A stretch of DNA of 64,000 nucleotides from Neolewinella persica DSM 23188 (GCF_000373105.1 NZ_KB890447.1:220511-284510); one strand, 5' to 3'. Shown: positions 53,440 through 63,705, counted from the first letter of the stretch. Program-made: numbers and translations. The notes: generated by a model from the letters alone, not told the origin.

Positions 53440-54558
53440 ATGAAGACTACCTGTTTCACCATCGGCCTGCTCTGTCTGTTCGGCCAGGGGCTAACCGCTC
53501 AGGAGTTCTCTATGCAAGCCAATGTTCGACTGATTCTGGGAACCTACGAAGAACTAACCGCCTCCGTCTCCTGCGGAGACATCGACGGCGACGGCGACAA
53601 CGATGTCCTGGTCGCCAACGGCAGGCACTGGCCGGGGCAGAACCGAATTTTTATCAATAACGGTCGAGGAATATTCACCGTCGAAAAAGATCTCGGAAAC
53701 GATAGGGCTACTACCTATGCGACCGAGCTGGCTGACCTGGATAACGACGGCGATCTCGATATTGCCGTCGGTAACGATATGGCGCCCAACAACATATTTC
53801 TGAACGACGGTAAGGGAAATTTTACCCGGAGCGGTTCCTTCGGAGAACCATACTCCTCCACAAGAAACCTGACCCTGGGAGACCTGGACCAAGATGGGGA
53901 TGTCGACATTCTGATCACGAACCGGGGCCGACCCAACGAAATCTGCCTCAACGATGGTACCGGCAATTTTCAGCAAACGATGAACTTCGGTAATAAAGAA
54001 GATGCTACCATCGACGTAGAAATCGAAGACATGAACGGCGACGGTAATCTGGACCTGGTGCTGGCGAACAGAGATGAACAACCAAACTATGTTTACTTCA
54101 ACGACGGGAAGCTGGGGTTTTTCAGGAAAACACCCTTCGGCACCGGCAAGGACAATACCAGGTCCGTGGCGGTAGCTGACCTGAACGAAGACGGGTTCCC
54201 AGACATCGTTACGGCCAATATTGGCGAACCTAATGTGATCTACTTCGGGAGCAACCAGGGTACCTTCTCCACGTCTGAAACACTTGGCCCGGACGAAAAT
54301 GACAGCTACGCCGTGGCCGTGGCTGACGTGGATGGTGACGGTGATCAAGACATCATCGTCGGGAATTCCGAAAGTCCAAATGTTGTCTACCTGAATATGG
54401 GAATAGGGGCGAAGTGGACAAAGTACCAGCTCACTGACGACGCCTTCGATACCTACGACATCATTGCCGCGGATCTAAATGGTGACGGACTGCTCGAAAT
54501 CATCGAAGCTAATTCGGACGAAATAAACCGCTATTACTTTAATCGGACGAAACGCTGA
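53440..54558 (+). CDS. Exported FG-GAP/VCBS-repeat protein
   Basis: 372 residues, signal MKTTCFTIGLLCLFGQGLTAQ. About seven FG-GAP blades follow, each carrying a calcium-loop DxDGDGDxD or DLNxDGxxD (DIDGDGDNDVLVANG, DLDNDGDLDIAVGND, DLDQDGDVDILITN, DMNGDGNLDLVLAN, DVDGDGDQDIIVGN). This makes a seven-bladed integrin-like propeller. Extracellular binding role. No type IX sorting domain is present at the C-terminus (NRYYFNRTKR), so the route out is unclear. Function unassigned. Confidence 0.92.
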   Translation: MKTTCFTIGLLCLFGQGLTAQEFSMQANVRLILGTYEELTASVSCGDIDGDGDNDVLVANGRHWPGQNRIFINNGRGIFTVEKDLGNDRATTYATELADLDNDGDLDIAVGNDMAPNNIFLNDGKGNFTRSGSFGEPYSSTRNLTLGDLDQDGDVDILITNRGRPNEICLNDGTGNFQQTMNFGNKEDATIDVEIEDMNGDGNLDLVLANRDEQPNYVYFNDGKLGFFRKTPFGTGKDNTRSVAVADLNEDGFPDIVTANIGEPNVIYFGSNQGTFSTSETLGPDENDSYAVAVADVDGDGDQDIIVGNSESPNVVYLNMGIGAKWTKYQLTDDAFDTYDIIAADLNGDGLLEIIEANSDEINRYYFNRTKR

Positions 54559-54873
54559 ATATCGAATATTTCGACAGTTTCACCGTTAGGGTGGTTCCCT
54601 TTACTCCGCTTGCTCACCATGGCGAACAAAGCGTAGCGAAGAGAGTGGTTATTGCGGTAGCCTATTCTCTCCTTTAATTATTCGCTGAATCCCAAGCTAG
54701 TTGTAGAGCAGCGAGACTCACTTTAGCGCTTGATTCGCGTTATTACTATTAAATAATTCAACTACAACTGGATAAGAGGGGGAAACAATAGTAACTATAC
54801 ATCACGCCGTAACTTGCAGCAGTAATACATGCTAACCTATTGGTTTTCGTTTCATTTACTCCTAATCTTCCCT
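54559..54873. other. Intergenic region
   Basis: About 315 bases; AT-rich in the second half. Nothing more than short imperfect repeats (GCGTAGCGAAGAGAG) could be seen. The ATG at 54829 is in frame with the next gene but lies 15 codons before the signal peptide. Confidence 0.45.
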
Positions 54874-57800
54874 ATGAAACTATTTGTGCGCTACGTTATT
54901 CCGATATTCCTTTTTTTATCTCCCGGTTTTGTTTCTCTCTTTGGCCAATCGCCGGTTGCGATAACCGGCGAAGTTCCCTCCACTCAAAATGGTCGGTTGC
55001 CGGACGAAAGGATAGCTTCTTTTCCGTTTGCCGGTGGGCAAATGATCGTCTCCATTGCAAATGCCTTTTCCCGCCTTTATCATTTTGACGGCCAAACGAT
55101 TCGCGACGTTCTCGTAGAAGATGACATCGTCGTGAATGATTTGGGGGCGGTACCCGGAGGTCGGATCTTTTTTCTGGAAGGGGGAAGCTTCGATGCAGGG
55201 GTTTACCTACTGTCCGAAACAGATATGTTGATCACGCCGCTGACCAACGTTTTTGGGCGTTTAGTTCCCGAAGCGGTAACTACCAATACCGGCCTGATTC
55301 TTTATCGGGACATAAAGGGTGACGAAGGTGTAATAGCGCTTCACGTTACGGGTGATCCCGCCGAAAACAGGGAGCTTTTCAGGGCTGAATCCGGAACTTA
55401 CAGGGTGGATCAGGAAGGAGACTTTTGGGTCTTTTCCTTGCTGTCGGGTGGGCTGTACCTCACCGACGGAACCCCCGCCCGAACGCACCGTATTTTCGAC
55501 TTCGTCCCTCCACCCGCCAATCGGGTGCGCCTGTACGAGGGAGAATATTACTTCATTGCTGAAAATCGCTTCCACGCCTTTGACCCTGATACTGACTCGA
55601 CACGTACCCTGCGTACTATTGAATACCCCTCAGGAACCACACCGATTACACTATTCGATTTCGCGCCAACACCCGGCGGTATCGTCTACATCGCCGACGT
55701 ACTCGGGAACGGTACAGAACTCTTTATCCACGAGGGGACTGCTGCCAGTGCTCGTCTTTTTCGGGAATTCGGGGCTTTTACTGCCGATGGCGTGCAGGGT
55801 ATTACGCCTAATTTCTTTGCCAGGGAATCCCTCCCGGATGGATGGTTCAATTTTGTTGTGCTAACTGATGACATCTGGCTCCCGGAGATCTGGCAGACCG
55901 ACGGCTCGGAGGCAGGAACGGTACGCATCGGGACCCAGGCCGGCCTTCCCGCATCGGTAAGTTTCACTTATTACGAGAATAAATCCACCGGCGACGTATA
56001 CCTCAATACCTCCGCTAATAACTTCCCAAATGAGAACGAGGCCCATCTTTATGGAATACGCCGTATGGATGCAGAACCCCGTTTTCGGATCGTCGATAGC
56101 ATGCTGATCCGTAGCGAAGACCGCAGTGCTTTCGCCGGAGACTGGTTCCTTTACAACAACCGTTTGTCCGGCAATGACAACTGGGTCTCCCACCACCTGG
56201 CCGATGGCAGTCTGCAGCGATTTACTGATGGTTCCGACCCACAATTTGGGATCAATTTAAGCGCTCTGAACGGCATGGCTTACTTCCCTTTGTTTCGCCG
56301 TGGTATCGGTCGGAGTCCGGTTAGTCTGGTTCTCGGACAGGATACCGTCACCATGCTTTACGATGCTCCTCCGAATGTGTCTGACGGCGATATTCACTTC
56401 TTCGTCCTGAACGATGAAATGTACTTTCTGGCCAATGACCTCATCAACGGTATGTCCTTATTTCGTACAGATGGTACCCGATCCGGTACTCGCCTGATCC
56501 TTGACGTCCACGACTTGGTGGGGGAGAATAATTTCACTACCCTCGATAAGATTGGACAAGAGATGGTTGCCGTTACCGTTCATGGTGAGGCTTACCGACT
56601 GGACCCCGCCGGCGATAGTTTGCGCATCCTGGCGGCAGGCGTAAACAAACTGGAAGAAAGAACTGATAATGGCTACTATGTGTATACCACCCGCTCAGCA
56701 CCTTCCATTAAGCTGATTAATGATACCCTGACCCTGAATTTAATCAACTTTTTCCCCGACCTGGACAGGTTTACCCAAGTACTCACGGTAGGGAATGAGG
56801 TGATTTTTATCAACCAGGATGCTTCTCAGGGAGATTGGCAGTTGGTTTGCTTTGACGCAGAAAATTACGACTTACGGACATTTGATCTTCCCATACCCGG
56901 TTTTAATAACCCAAGTAATGCCAGAGACCTCATTTTCAGGTTGGCGGATACGGTATTTCTGGCGCTCCCCGGCACCGACGGAAATAACCGCTTTTTTCGC
57001 TACGCTTCCGGGGTGGAGGTACAGGAAGTCACGGGGACCGGTCCGTTCACCGGAAGGCGGGTTTCCAGCTTCCGGGGTGGAGGTGGAACCCCGGCCAGCC
57101 TTACTACAGAAGATCCCCAAACCGGGGAGGTGAATATCTACCTTTATCAGGGAGGTGCCTTTCAGTTGTTTCGCAGTGAAATCTCCGGCCGGAAACCCTC
57201 CCACCTCGGTGCCCTGCCGGATGGCGTATTGGTGCTGACCCCTGACCAGCTTTCCCGCACGGTATCCACTACCGACCTGACCGAAGACTCCCTGGGAGCC
57301 CTGGCGCAGGCAGCAGACGTTAATCAACCGTTGAATGACCTTACGGATATCGGTAATGGAACGTACGCTTTCGTACGCCTAAATGGAAACTCCACGGAGG
57401 TGTGGCATTCTGACGGTACCGGCACCGGTACCAATATTGTCCTTACGCTGCCCGGAGATCTTCGCCTGTATGATGATGGTCTGAATACGGAGAGCGGCTG
57501 GCTCTTGCTGAGTCCCCAATCGGGGCGTTCTCAACTCCGGTATGTCTACCAACCAGCTACGGGTGAATTATTAACCATCGACCTCGATCTTCCGGAAACG
57601 GCTTTCCTCGGGAACATAACCGGTTTCGGCGGGCAGTTTTATTTTAATATCACGGAACTCTTCACCAAAACCGTTTTTTACCTCAAAATCATCTATCCCC
57701 AGGATACCGAAACGGCAATCGTCTTCGTGGACGAAAATGAAAACGGCCAATATGATGTAAACGAAGCAGGCGTTCCGGGTCAGCCCGTCCGCTTCGACTT

Positions 57801-59166
57801 CGTCGACGAAAGCCTCACCACCTTCACCAATCAGGAGGGGCGTTATCCCCGTCTCGGCCAACCGGGCGAGGGCTATGTCGTCCAGTTGATTCCCGATGAT
57901 TGCTGGCAATTCACCACTCCGGATTCCCTCCGCGTGGCGCCGGGAGATACGCTTCCGGATTTCGGTCTGATCATTAATGAGGGAAGAGGGTCTTTGCGTG
58001 CCGAATTGTTTTCCGCACCCGTCCGCTGCGGTTTTACCGTCCCTTTTTGGATCAACCTCACCAACGACGGTTGCCAGCCGTTGACCGACCTGGAAGTCTT
58101 TCTCAGCCTGGATTCGGAAGTCAGTATGGACAGCACCCTAATTCCCCCGGACCAAAACATTGACAACGTGCTGTCTTGGGCCATACCTGAACTAGCCATC
58201 GGAGCCAGGTGGCGAAACGTAATCTATCTCACCCTTCCCGACGAAAACCGAGCCGGCGAGGTCATCCCCTTCCTGCTGAATGCCCGGGGCCGAACACCCG
58301 CTGATTCCCTGACCACCACCACTTTCGTCTACGAACCCGTCCTTCGTTGCGCCATCGATCCCAACGATAAACTGGTGCAGCCCGCCAGGGCTGAACCGAG
58401 CAATAGTAACTATACTCAAATCGACGAGACCCTGACGTATACCATTCGTTTCCAGAATACGGGCAACGACACCGCCTTCAACGTTCGCCTGGAGGACCAA
58501 CTGAGTTCGGACCTGGACCTCAAAACCTTTCGTCCTCTGGATGCTAGCCATCCGTACCGCGTAGAACTTAAAGACAACGGCCTCTTGGAAGTGTTTTTTG
58601 ATGATATTCTGTTGCCCGACAGCAGTGTCAATTACCAGGCTAGCAATGGTTTCTTCGCCTTTACCGTCGAACTGGCCGACACCGCGCTGGACCGCGAAGT
58701 TGCTAATACTGCCGGTATTTACTTTGACTTCAACGCACCGGTAGTCACTAACACCGTAATCAGCACCGTGGTAGAATTCCTGGATGAGGATGCAGATGGT
58801 TTCTTCTTCTGGGACGAATGTGATGACGAAAACCCGGACATTAATCCTAATGCCTTGGAGATTAGTGACAACGGCGTCGATGAAGATTGCGACGGCGAAG
58901 ATGGCACAACCTCGGTCCGTAACCCTTTACCCGGAACACTGCGCGTATTCCCAAATCCAACTCCGGGGAGCATTACCCTCGCTTATTCTTTGCCCGACCA
59001 GTTACTGATCACCGTTTTTGATGGGCGCGGCCGCAGGATGCAAACCACGGAACTTAAAAGCAGTGGCCGGTTAGAACTTTCCAACCTACCCGCAGCAGCA
59101 TATTACCTCCGGGTGATGGAGGTAGCCACCGGACGGTTTACCACCCGCCGGGTGGTGAAGTGGTAG
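54874..59166 (+). CDS. Large secreted propeller protein with type IX sorting domain
   Basis: 1430 residues from ATG 54874 (signal YVIPIFLFLSPGFVSLFGQ). Residues ~30-960 are propeller-like repeats with ELWxxDGTxxGT-type motifs (IWQTDGSEAGT, LFRTDGTRSGT, VWHSDGTGTGT). Then an SdrD_B-like module (VDENENGQYDVNEAGVPGQPV), a DUF11-like adhesin repeat (TYTIRFQNTGNDTAFNVRLEDQLSSDLD) and a metal-binding MopE/TSP3-like stretch (DEDADGFFFWDECDDENPDINPNALE). The C-terminal domain (VFPNPTPGSITLAYSLP ... YYLRVMEVATGRFTTRRVVKW) is the type A sorting signal for type IX secretion. A surface adhesin or matrix protein. Confidence 0.93.
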   Translation: MKLFVRYVIPIFLFLSPGFVSLFGQSPVAITGEVPSTQNGRLPDERIASFPFAGGQMIVSIANAFSRLYHFDGQTIRDVLVEDDIVVNDLGAVPGGRIFFLEGGSFDAGVYLLSETDMLITPLTNVFGRLVPEAVTTNTGLILYRDIKGDEGVIALHVTGDPAENRELFRAESGTYRVDQEGDFWVFSLLSGGLYLTDGTPARTHRIFDFVPPPANRVRLYEGEYYFIAENRFHAFDPDTDSTRTLRTIEYPSGTTPITLFDFAPTPGGIVYIADVLGNGTELFIHEGTAASARLFREFGAFTADGVQGITPNFFARESLPDGWFNFVVLTDDIWLPEIWQTDGSEAGTVRIGTQAGLPASVSFTYYENKSTGDVYLNTSANNFPNENEAHLYGIRRMDAEPRFRIVDSMLIRSEDRSAFAGDWFLYNNRLSGNDNWVSHHLADGSLQRFTDGSDPQFGINLSALNGMAYFPLFRRGIGRSPVSLVLGQDTVTMLYDAPPNVSDGDIHFFVLNDEMYFLANDLINGMSLFRTDGTRSGTRLILDVHDLVGENNFTTLDKIGQEMVAVTVHGEAYRLDPAGDSLRILAAGVNKLEERTDNGYYVYTTRSAPSIKLINDTLTLNLINFFPDLDRFTQVLTVGNEVIFINQDASQGDWQLVCFDAENYDLRTFDLPIPGFNNPSNARDLIFRLADTVFLALPGTDGNNRFFRYASGVEVQEVTGTGPFTGRRVSSFRGGGGTPASLTTEDPQTGEVNIYLYQGGAFQLFRSEISGRKPSHLGALPDGVLVLTPDQLSRTVSTTDLTEDSLGALAQAADVNQPLNDLTDIGNGTYAFVRLNGNSTEVWHSDGTGTGTNIVLTLPGDLRLYDDGLNTESGWLLLSPQSGRSQLRYVYQPATGELLTIDLDLPETAFLGNITGFGGQFYFNITELFTKTVFYLKIIYPQDTETAIVFVDENENGQYDVNEAGVPGQPVRFDFVDESLTTFTNQEGRYPRLGQPGEGYVVQLIPDDCWQFTTPDSLRVAPGDTLPDFGLIINEGRGSLRAELFSAPVRCGFTVPFWINLTNDGCQPLTDLEVFLSLDSEVSMDSTLIPPDQNIDNVLSWAIPELAIGARWRNVIYLTLPDENRAGEVIPFLLNARGRTPADSLTTTTFVYEPVLRCAIDPNDKLVQPARAEPSNSNYTQIDETLTYTIRFQNTGNDTAFNVRLEDQLSSDLDLKTFRPLDASHPYRVELKDNGLLEVFFDDILLPDSSVNYQASNGFFAFTVELADTALDREVANTAGIYFDFNAPVVTNTVISTVVEFLDEDADGFFFWDECDDENPDINPNALEISDNGVDEDCDGEDGTTSVRNPLPGTLRVFPNPTPGSITLAYSLPDQLLITVFDGRGRRMQTTELKSSGRLELSNLPAAAYYLRVMEVATGRFTTRRVVKW

Positions 59167-59208
59167 CCGTATTCCGGGCAGGGTTGCTTGCTCCAATATT
59201 CCTTCCCC

Positions 59209-59226
59209 TGCACCTGCGGCCGCGCC
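59209..59226 (+). repeat. Dispersed 18-mer, exact copy
   Basis: TGCACCTGCGGCCGCGCC, 46 bases upstream of the DinB-fold start codon, preceded by CCTTCCCC. Confidence 0.88.
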
Positions 59227-59271
59227 CCGGGAAGAATGCGCTGTAAAGCTGCACTACTGTATCTTCCCTAA

Positions 59272-59766
59272 ATGCGATACCCCTCCTCCCACACCGACGC
59301 CGGCGCCAAGTCCGCCCTCACCGACGAATATGCCCGCGCCATCTCCGATCTGAAAACGGTTATTAACGGCCTGAGCGATGAAGCACTTTGTCAAATCGTT
59401 GACCATGAAACTAAGGACGAAGACTGTCGATCCATTCAAACCATCCTGAGCCACGTTGTTCGTGCGGGCTACGGCTACGCGATCGCCGTCCGGAAGTGGA
59501 AAGGGGAGGCGTTGGATTATCACGACCGGCAACCGCTGCCTACCGCCGCAGACTACGCAGCAGCACTCGACGCCGTAATGGCCTACAACGAATTACTTTT
59601 TCTCGATTATCCAGACCTGCACCTGGAAGAACACAACCCCAATGCCAAAATCAACGTAACGTGGGGACAGCGCTATGATGTGGAGCAACTTTTCGAACAT
59701 GCCATTGTACACATCCTCAGGCACCGGCGGCAGATTGAGGGGTTCTTGAGGCGGATGGGGATTTGA
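59272..59766 (+). CDS. DinB-family four-helix protein
   Basis: 164 residues of the DinB/DUF664-type four-helix-bundle superfamily. It opens with an amphipathic helix (EYARAISDLKTVINGLSDEALCQIV). Histidines in the expected places for metal binding are seen in SHVVRAGYGYAIAV and the C-terminal EHAIVHILRHRRQIEGFL. Members act as metal-dependent thiol transferases or are uncharacterised. It lies alone between a dispersed 18-mer and a convergent hydrolase gene. Cytoplasmic. Confidence 0.88.
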   Translation: MRYPSSHTDAGAKSALTDEYARAISDLKTVINGLSDEALCQIVDHETKDEDCRSIQTILSHVVRAGYGYAIAVRKWKGEALDYHDRQPLPTAADYAAALDAVMAYNELLFLDYPDLHLEEHNPNAKINVTWGQRYDVEQLFEHAIVHILRHRRQIEGFLRRMGI

Positions 59767-59791
59767 AGCTTTCTATTAGACTGGAGAAAAG

Positions 59792-61264
59792 TCAGTTAAA
59801 GACCGGTAAGGTTAAATCCTGAAAGCAAGTAAGTTCTGGTGCCCGTCCTGGTGAATTAAAGAAAGCATTCGCCGCTTCCATCGCACATGAGTTGTCCCAG
59901 TAAGTCGTAGGACCGTGGCTCCAACCCGGAAAGATGAGGTGATGGCTGTTACTGAGTTCCCGGTTGAGCTGCGTGGCCCATTTAACCGGCGTCACCACAT
60001 CGTAGGTGCCGCTGATGAGTAAAGTCGGGATGTCGCTGTTAATGGGTTCATTCTCCTCTGCCGGCGCAGCGCGGACGCTCCAGGTTTGGCAAACCTCAAA
60101 GCTGAAAACTAGTGGACTCCTGTTTCGTAAAAAGGGGAATCGTGTGCTTTCTTCAGCCACCTTCTCCGGGGAGGTAAAGCTCAGCTCTTCGCTGCACCAG
60201 ACGGAGAGACGCATTCCTTTTCCGTTGCCGGAGCCGGCGGTTGGCCAGGAGAAATTGTCCTTCAGGATTTGGGTATTACCATTTATTATTGCGTCCAACA
60301 TAGCGGGAAAACTGGCTGCCGAGCTTGTATATAATTCTGGAAGATAATCGACAACGTCAGCGCTCCTCAATTGTACTGTCGTGTCTCCTTTGCCATCGGC
60401 GCGGCCCACTTGCAGCGCTAATGGTTGGTCGCTGACTTTCGTCAGAAAGTCACGGAAGCGTTGGGCTAGATTCGGATATTTGGCGGCACAATTCGGGGAA
60501 TTGGCGCAATCAGAAAAGACCCTGTCGTAGGTCTCCATCAGGTTGGTGATCGAGCTTTCATCGTAGTTCACGGCTAATGGCAGCGGGGAATCTATCACTA
60601 CGCTGCGGAGGCTGGCGGGGAAGTCGCGCATCATAGTTTGGGCAATCTTGGTGCTGTAGGAGATGGTGAGCAGGTTGAGCTGATCGATGTTCAGTGCCCG
60701 GCGGAGGTCTTCAATATCAGCAGCAATTTCCCGGGTGTTGTAAGCGTCCAGGTCGATATTTTGGGCCTTCAGTCGATCGCGGCATTTTTCGGCGGCTTTT
60801 ACGTATTCGGCATTAAGTGCTTCCGGGCTCAGGTTAAGGCCCGCTACGCGGGGGGCAACCTCCGTCCATTCAGGGCAGGCAAGGTTGGGCTTAGCGTGGG
60901 TGGTTCCTCGCTGTTCGAACAAAATCAGGTCACGGTCGTCAAGGTATTGAAAAGCCCGCATGTAGGGTGCTGCACCCATTGAAGTGTAGCCAGGGCCTCC
61001 AACAGTATACAATACTGGATCGGGTGCCGGGTTAGCCTTCCTGCTTTTGAAAATATAGACGGGCAGCTGGATCGTTGGGCCATTTGGTCGTTGCCGGTTT
61101 TCTAGTACTTCCAAGTAGCCGAAAGTGTAAGGTGTTTTCTTCCCATCCACCTTGACGGGCGGTTCGTTCGAAGCTGTAAAGCGTGGGGTGAATACCGAAC
61201 TGGCGGGTTGGTTCTGGCAGCTAAAAAGTACAAGTATTAATAGAGCGGCAATTACGAAGCGCAT
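59792..61264 (-). CDS. TAP-like alpha/beta hydrolase lipoprotein
   Basis: 490 residues. Lipoprotein signal FVIAALLILVLFSC with Cys16. The alpha/beta-hydrolase core has the oxyanion HGGPG-like element VGGPGYTSMG, FEQRGTTHAKPNLACPE and a C-terminal TAP-like domain (ISGTYDVVTPVKWATQL, GWSHGP). The nucleophile elbow reads TISYS (Ser202) where family members usually have G-x-S-Y-G. Both flanking glycines are replaced, so activity is uncertain. The family typically removes N-terminal residues or tripeptides. A short palindrome lies between it and the next upstream gene. Confidence 0.88.
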   Translation of the reverse strand: MRFVIAALLILVLFSCQNQPASSVFTPRFTASNEPPVKVDGKKTPYTFGYLEVLENRQRPNGPTIQLPVYIFKSRKANPAPDPVLYTVGGPGYTSMGAAPYMRAFQYLDDRDLILFEQRGTTHAKPNLACPEWTEVAPRVAGLNLSPEALNAEYVKAAEKCRDRLKAQNIDLDAYNTREIAADIEDLRRALNIDQLNLLTISYSTKIAQTMMRDFPASLRSVVIDSPLPLAVNYDESSITNLMETYDRVFSDCANSPNCAAKYPNLAQRFRDFLTKVSDQPLALQVGRADGKGDTTVQLRSADVVDYLPELYTSSAASFPAMLDAIINGNTQILKDNFSWPTAGSGNGKGMRLSVWCSEELSFTSPEKVAEESTRFPFLRNRSPLVFSFEVCQTWSVRAAPAEENEPINSDIPTLLISGTYDVVTPVKWATQLNRELSNSHHLIFPGWSHGPTTYWDNSCAMEAANAFFNSPGRAPELTCFQDLTLPVFN

Positions 61265-61319
61265 ACTAAGGAGGAGATTGGTTCTGCCACAAACGTAGGA
61301 CCAGAACCCCCCTGCTGGT

Positions 61320-61341
61320 GGCTCAATTAGCTAATTGAGCC
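61320..61341. promoter_or_regulatory. Perfect 22-bp palindrome
   Basis: GGCTCAATTAG followed by its exact complement, no loop, between the AraC gene stop (61348) and the hydrolase start (61264). It could be a terminator stem without a T-run or a dimer operator for the hydrolase. Confidence 0.55.
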
Positions 61342-61347
61342 CAGTAG

Positions 61348-62469
61348 TCAGGCCAGTTTTTCGCGTAATGCACTCGGAGAGATGCCTTCAAACTTTTTTA
61401 CTGCACGCTGGAAGGAGGCTTTAGAGTTGAAACCGGATTCGAAGGCCAGACTTAGTAAAGTGTAGTGCGCCTTCCCGGGGTCCCGGAGCCGTCGTTTCAG
61501 TGCTTCGATGCGGAACCGATTAACGTAGTCATTGAAGCGTGTTTTCATTATTTCCTTCAGGCATTGACTGATGAGGTAAGGTTTCACGTTGAGCTGAGCC
61601 GCCAGCGAATGCAACGAAAGATTTGGGTCCTGGTACACTTTTGCTTCGGTCATCAATTGCCTGATCCGGCTGGCGAGGGTTTCAAGGCCGGCTAACTGTT
61701 CCGGACTACTGGCCGTTTTGTCCGGTTGGGGTTGGTGCGCTTTTTTGAGGTAGCTTTCCATACCGAGCCAGTACGTTAGCGCCGCAATGCCAATGAACAA
61801 AGGATAGTAATAGAATCGGGTAAAGAAATAGTAAAAAGTCCTGAAGGAGGCGTCGAAGAAAAGGGCGAAATCGATGAGCACAATGCCAATGATTATGGCG
61901 AAATACCAGGAGAAGGCGCGTAAAACACGGGCCAGCCAGGCGACTTTTTTAGTAGCGGGAAATGCCCGGACGAGTAACGCTGCCCGGCGAGTGTAAAACA
62001 CCAGCAGCAAGCTGGCGACAATGTACTTAAAGGGGTAGTTCATCCATACCACGTAGCCCCAGTAACCTAGCCAGGAGAGGCTGTCGCGTGTCCCGTCCCA
62101 ATAGAAATTTTGGGAACGAACGAAGTTGTTGCACAGCAACTCAAGTCCGACGGGGAGGAAATGAATCCAATCCTGGCGGGACAACCGGAAGTCCGGTTCT
62201 AACCAGGCTTTGACGAAGAGATAAATTAGCGGGCCGTAAATCCAATTGAACTCCTGCGTGAGGTGGTACCAGACATCGTAGTACCCCAGGCCAAAAAGCC
62301 GGAGAATTTCGATGACCAGCTGGTAAGCGAAGAAGAACAATAAGGCGGCCAGAAGGCGAGATGCAGTAGCATTAGATCGCTCTCCCCGCAGAAATAATGC
62401 TCCGTATACAATACCCTGGACCGCGCCGATCGAGAGGACTACAATGAGGAGTATCGTTAGGGGCGGCAT
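61348..62469 (-). CDS. Membrane-anchored AraC-family regulator
   Basis: 373 residues. The first ~230 contain about seven hydrophobic segments (LTILLIVVLSIGAVQGIVYGALFL, LLAALLFFFAYQLVIEIL, FAIIIGIVLIDFALFF, LFIGIAALTYWLG). The last ~100 are an AraC HTH: LHSLAAQLNVKPYLISQCLKEIM, then TLLSLAFESGFNSKASFQRAVKKFEGISPSALREKL. This 7TM-plus-AraC layout is common in Bacteroidota and acts as a one-component membrane sensor. It is upstream, in the same direction, of the TAP-like hydrolase and may control it. Confidence 0.92.
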   Translation of the reverse strand: MPPLTILLIVVLSIGAVQGIVYGALFLRGERSNATASRLLAALLFFFAYQLVIEILRLFGLGYYDVWYHLTQEFNWIYGPLIYLFVKAWLEPDFRLSRQDWIHFLPVGLELLCNNFVRSQNFYWDGTRDSLSWLGYWGYVVWMNYPFKYIVASLLLVFYTRRAALLVRAFPATKKVAWLARVLRAFSWYFAIIIGIVLIDFALFFDASFRTFYYFFTRFYYYPLFIGIAALTYWLGMESYLKKAHQPQPDKTASSPEQLAGLETLASRIRQLMTEAKVYQDPNLSLHSLAAQLNVKPYLISQCLKEIMKTRFNDYVNRFRIEALKRRLRDPGKAHYTLLSLAFESGFNSKASFQRAVKKFEGISPSALREKLA

Positions 62470-62553
62470 AAGCTTATCCGAAGGGAGAGAAATTGAGTAA
62501 AGTTGAAAACATTGTGCTTTAAACCCGATAAACGGACCCCACTGAGTTTAAGC

Positions 62554-63705
62554 CTACAACTGAGTCCATTTTTCGCTCCCACGGCTATTCTCCACCACCT
62601 TCTCCACGAAGATCATGCCGCGCAAACCGTCTTCGACGGAAGGGAAATCAGTGTGCAGCGGATTAGGTGTAGTGCCTTCTAAGCGGGCGCGGACGCAGGA
62701 GGCAAAGTTGCGGTAAATGTTGGCAAAGCCTTCGAGGTAACCTTCGGGGTGCCCTGCGGGCACCCGGAAGTGGGCGTTGGCCGCGTCGGAGAGCTCGCCG
62801 ACGCCGGTCCGCAGGTGAGTGGCGGGGCCTTCGTGCTGCTTCACGATTAGCGTATTGGGGGTCATCTGGTGCCACTCCAGGCCGCCAGTCTCTCCCCATA
62901 TCCTGATGTTGAGGGCGTTCTCTTCGCCAACGGCGATTTGGGAACAGTGCAGTACTCCCTTGGCGCCACCCTCCAGGCGGAGGAGGATATTGGCGTCATC
63001 ATCCAGCAAACGACCTTCCACGAAGGAGGTCAGGTCAGCGCAGACTTCGGTAATCTTGAGCCCGGTGATGTATTCTGCCAGGTTCTCGGCGTGGGTGCCG
63101 ATGTCCCCCATGGCACCACCCATGCCCGACTTCGCGGGGTCTACCCGCCAGCCAGCCTGCTTGTGGTCCGTTTCCTCCTTCTTCGTGGCCAGCCAACCCT
63201 GCGGGTACTCCACCACCACCTTGCGAACTTTCCCGATCTTGCCCGTAGCGACCATATCGCGGGCCTGTTTAACCATCGGATAGCCGGTGTAATTGTGGGT
63301 TAGGGCGAATATCAAACCAGTTTCCTTTACCAGGTCAACCAGGATCCTGGCTTCGGAAACGCTGAAGGTGACCGGTTTGTCACAGACTACGTGAAAGCCA
63401 TTCTCCAGAGCCAGTTTTGCCGGGCCGAAATGGACGTGGTTGGGGGTGACGATCGACACAAAGTCCATTCGCTCACCAAGTGGAAGCTCCTTTTCTTTCA
63501 GGATCATCTCTTCGTAACTACCGTAAACACGGTCCTGCGGAAGGTAAAAGTCCTCACCGCTCAAACGACTCTTCTCAGGGTTAGAGCTGAAGGCACCACA
63601 AACCAACTCGATCTGTTGGTCAATTGCTGCAGCAATGCGGTGGACGCCGCCAATAAATGCTCCGCGGCCGCCACCGACCATTCCCATTCTTATTTTTCTG
63701 GACAT
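62554..63705 (-). CDS. Gfo/Idh/MocA-family oxidoreductase
   Basis: 383 residues. Rossmann NAD(P)-binding start RMGMVGGGRGAFIGGVHRIAA (GxGGxG-type), the conserved VTPNHVHFGPAKLALENGFHVVCDKPVTFSVSEA with the EKP-like CDKP lysine, then the alpha/beta C-terminal domain with GDIGTHAENLAEYITG, where His is the usual catalytic partner. Acts on sugars or inositol by NAD-linked oxidation or reduction. No transporter or sugar operon is adjacent. Cytoplasmic; substrate unknown. Confidence 0.95.
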   Translation of the reverse strand: MSRKIRMGMVGGGRGAFIGGVHRIAAAIDQQIELVCGAFSSNPEKSRLSGEDFYLPQDRVYGSYEEMILKEKELPLGERMDFVSIVTPNHVHFGPAKLALENGFHVVCDKPVTFSVSEARILVDLVKETGLIFALTHNYTGYPMVKQARDMVATGKIGKVRKVVVEYPQGWLATKKEETDHKQAGWRVDPAKSGMGGAMGDIGTHAENLAEYITGLKITEVCADLTSFVEGRLLDDDANILLRLEGGAKGVLHCSQIAVGEENALNIRIWGETGGLEWHQMTPNTLIVKQHEGPATHLRTGVGELSDAANAHFRVPAGHPEGYLEGFANIYRNFASCVRARLEGTTPNPLHTDFPSVEDGLRGMIFVEKVVENSRGSEKWTQL

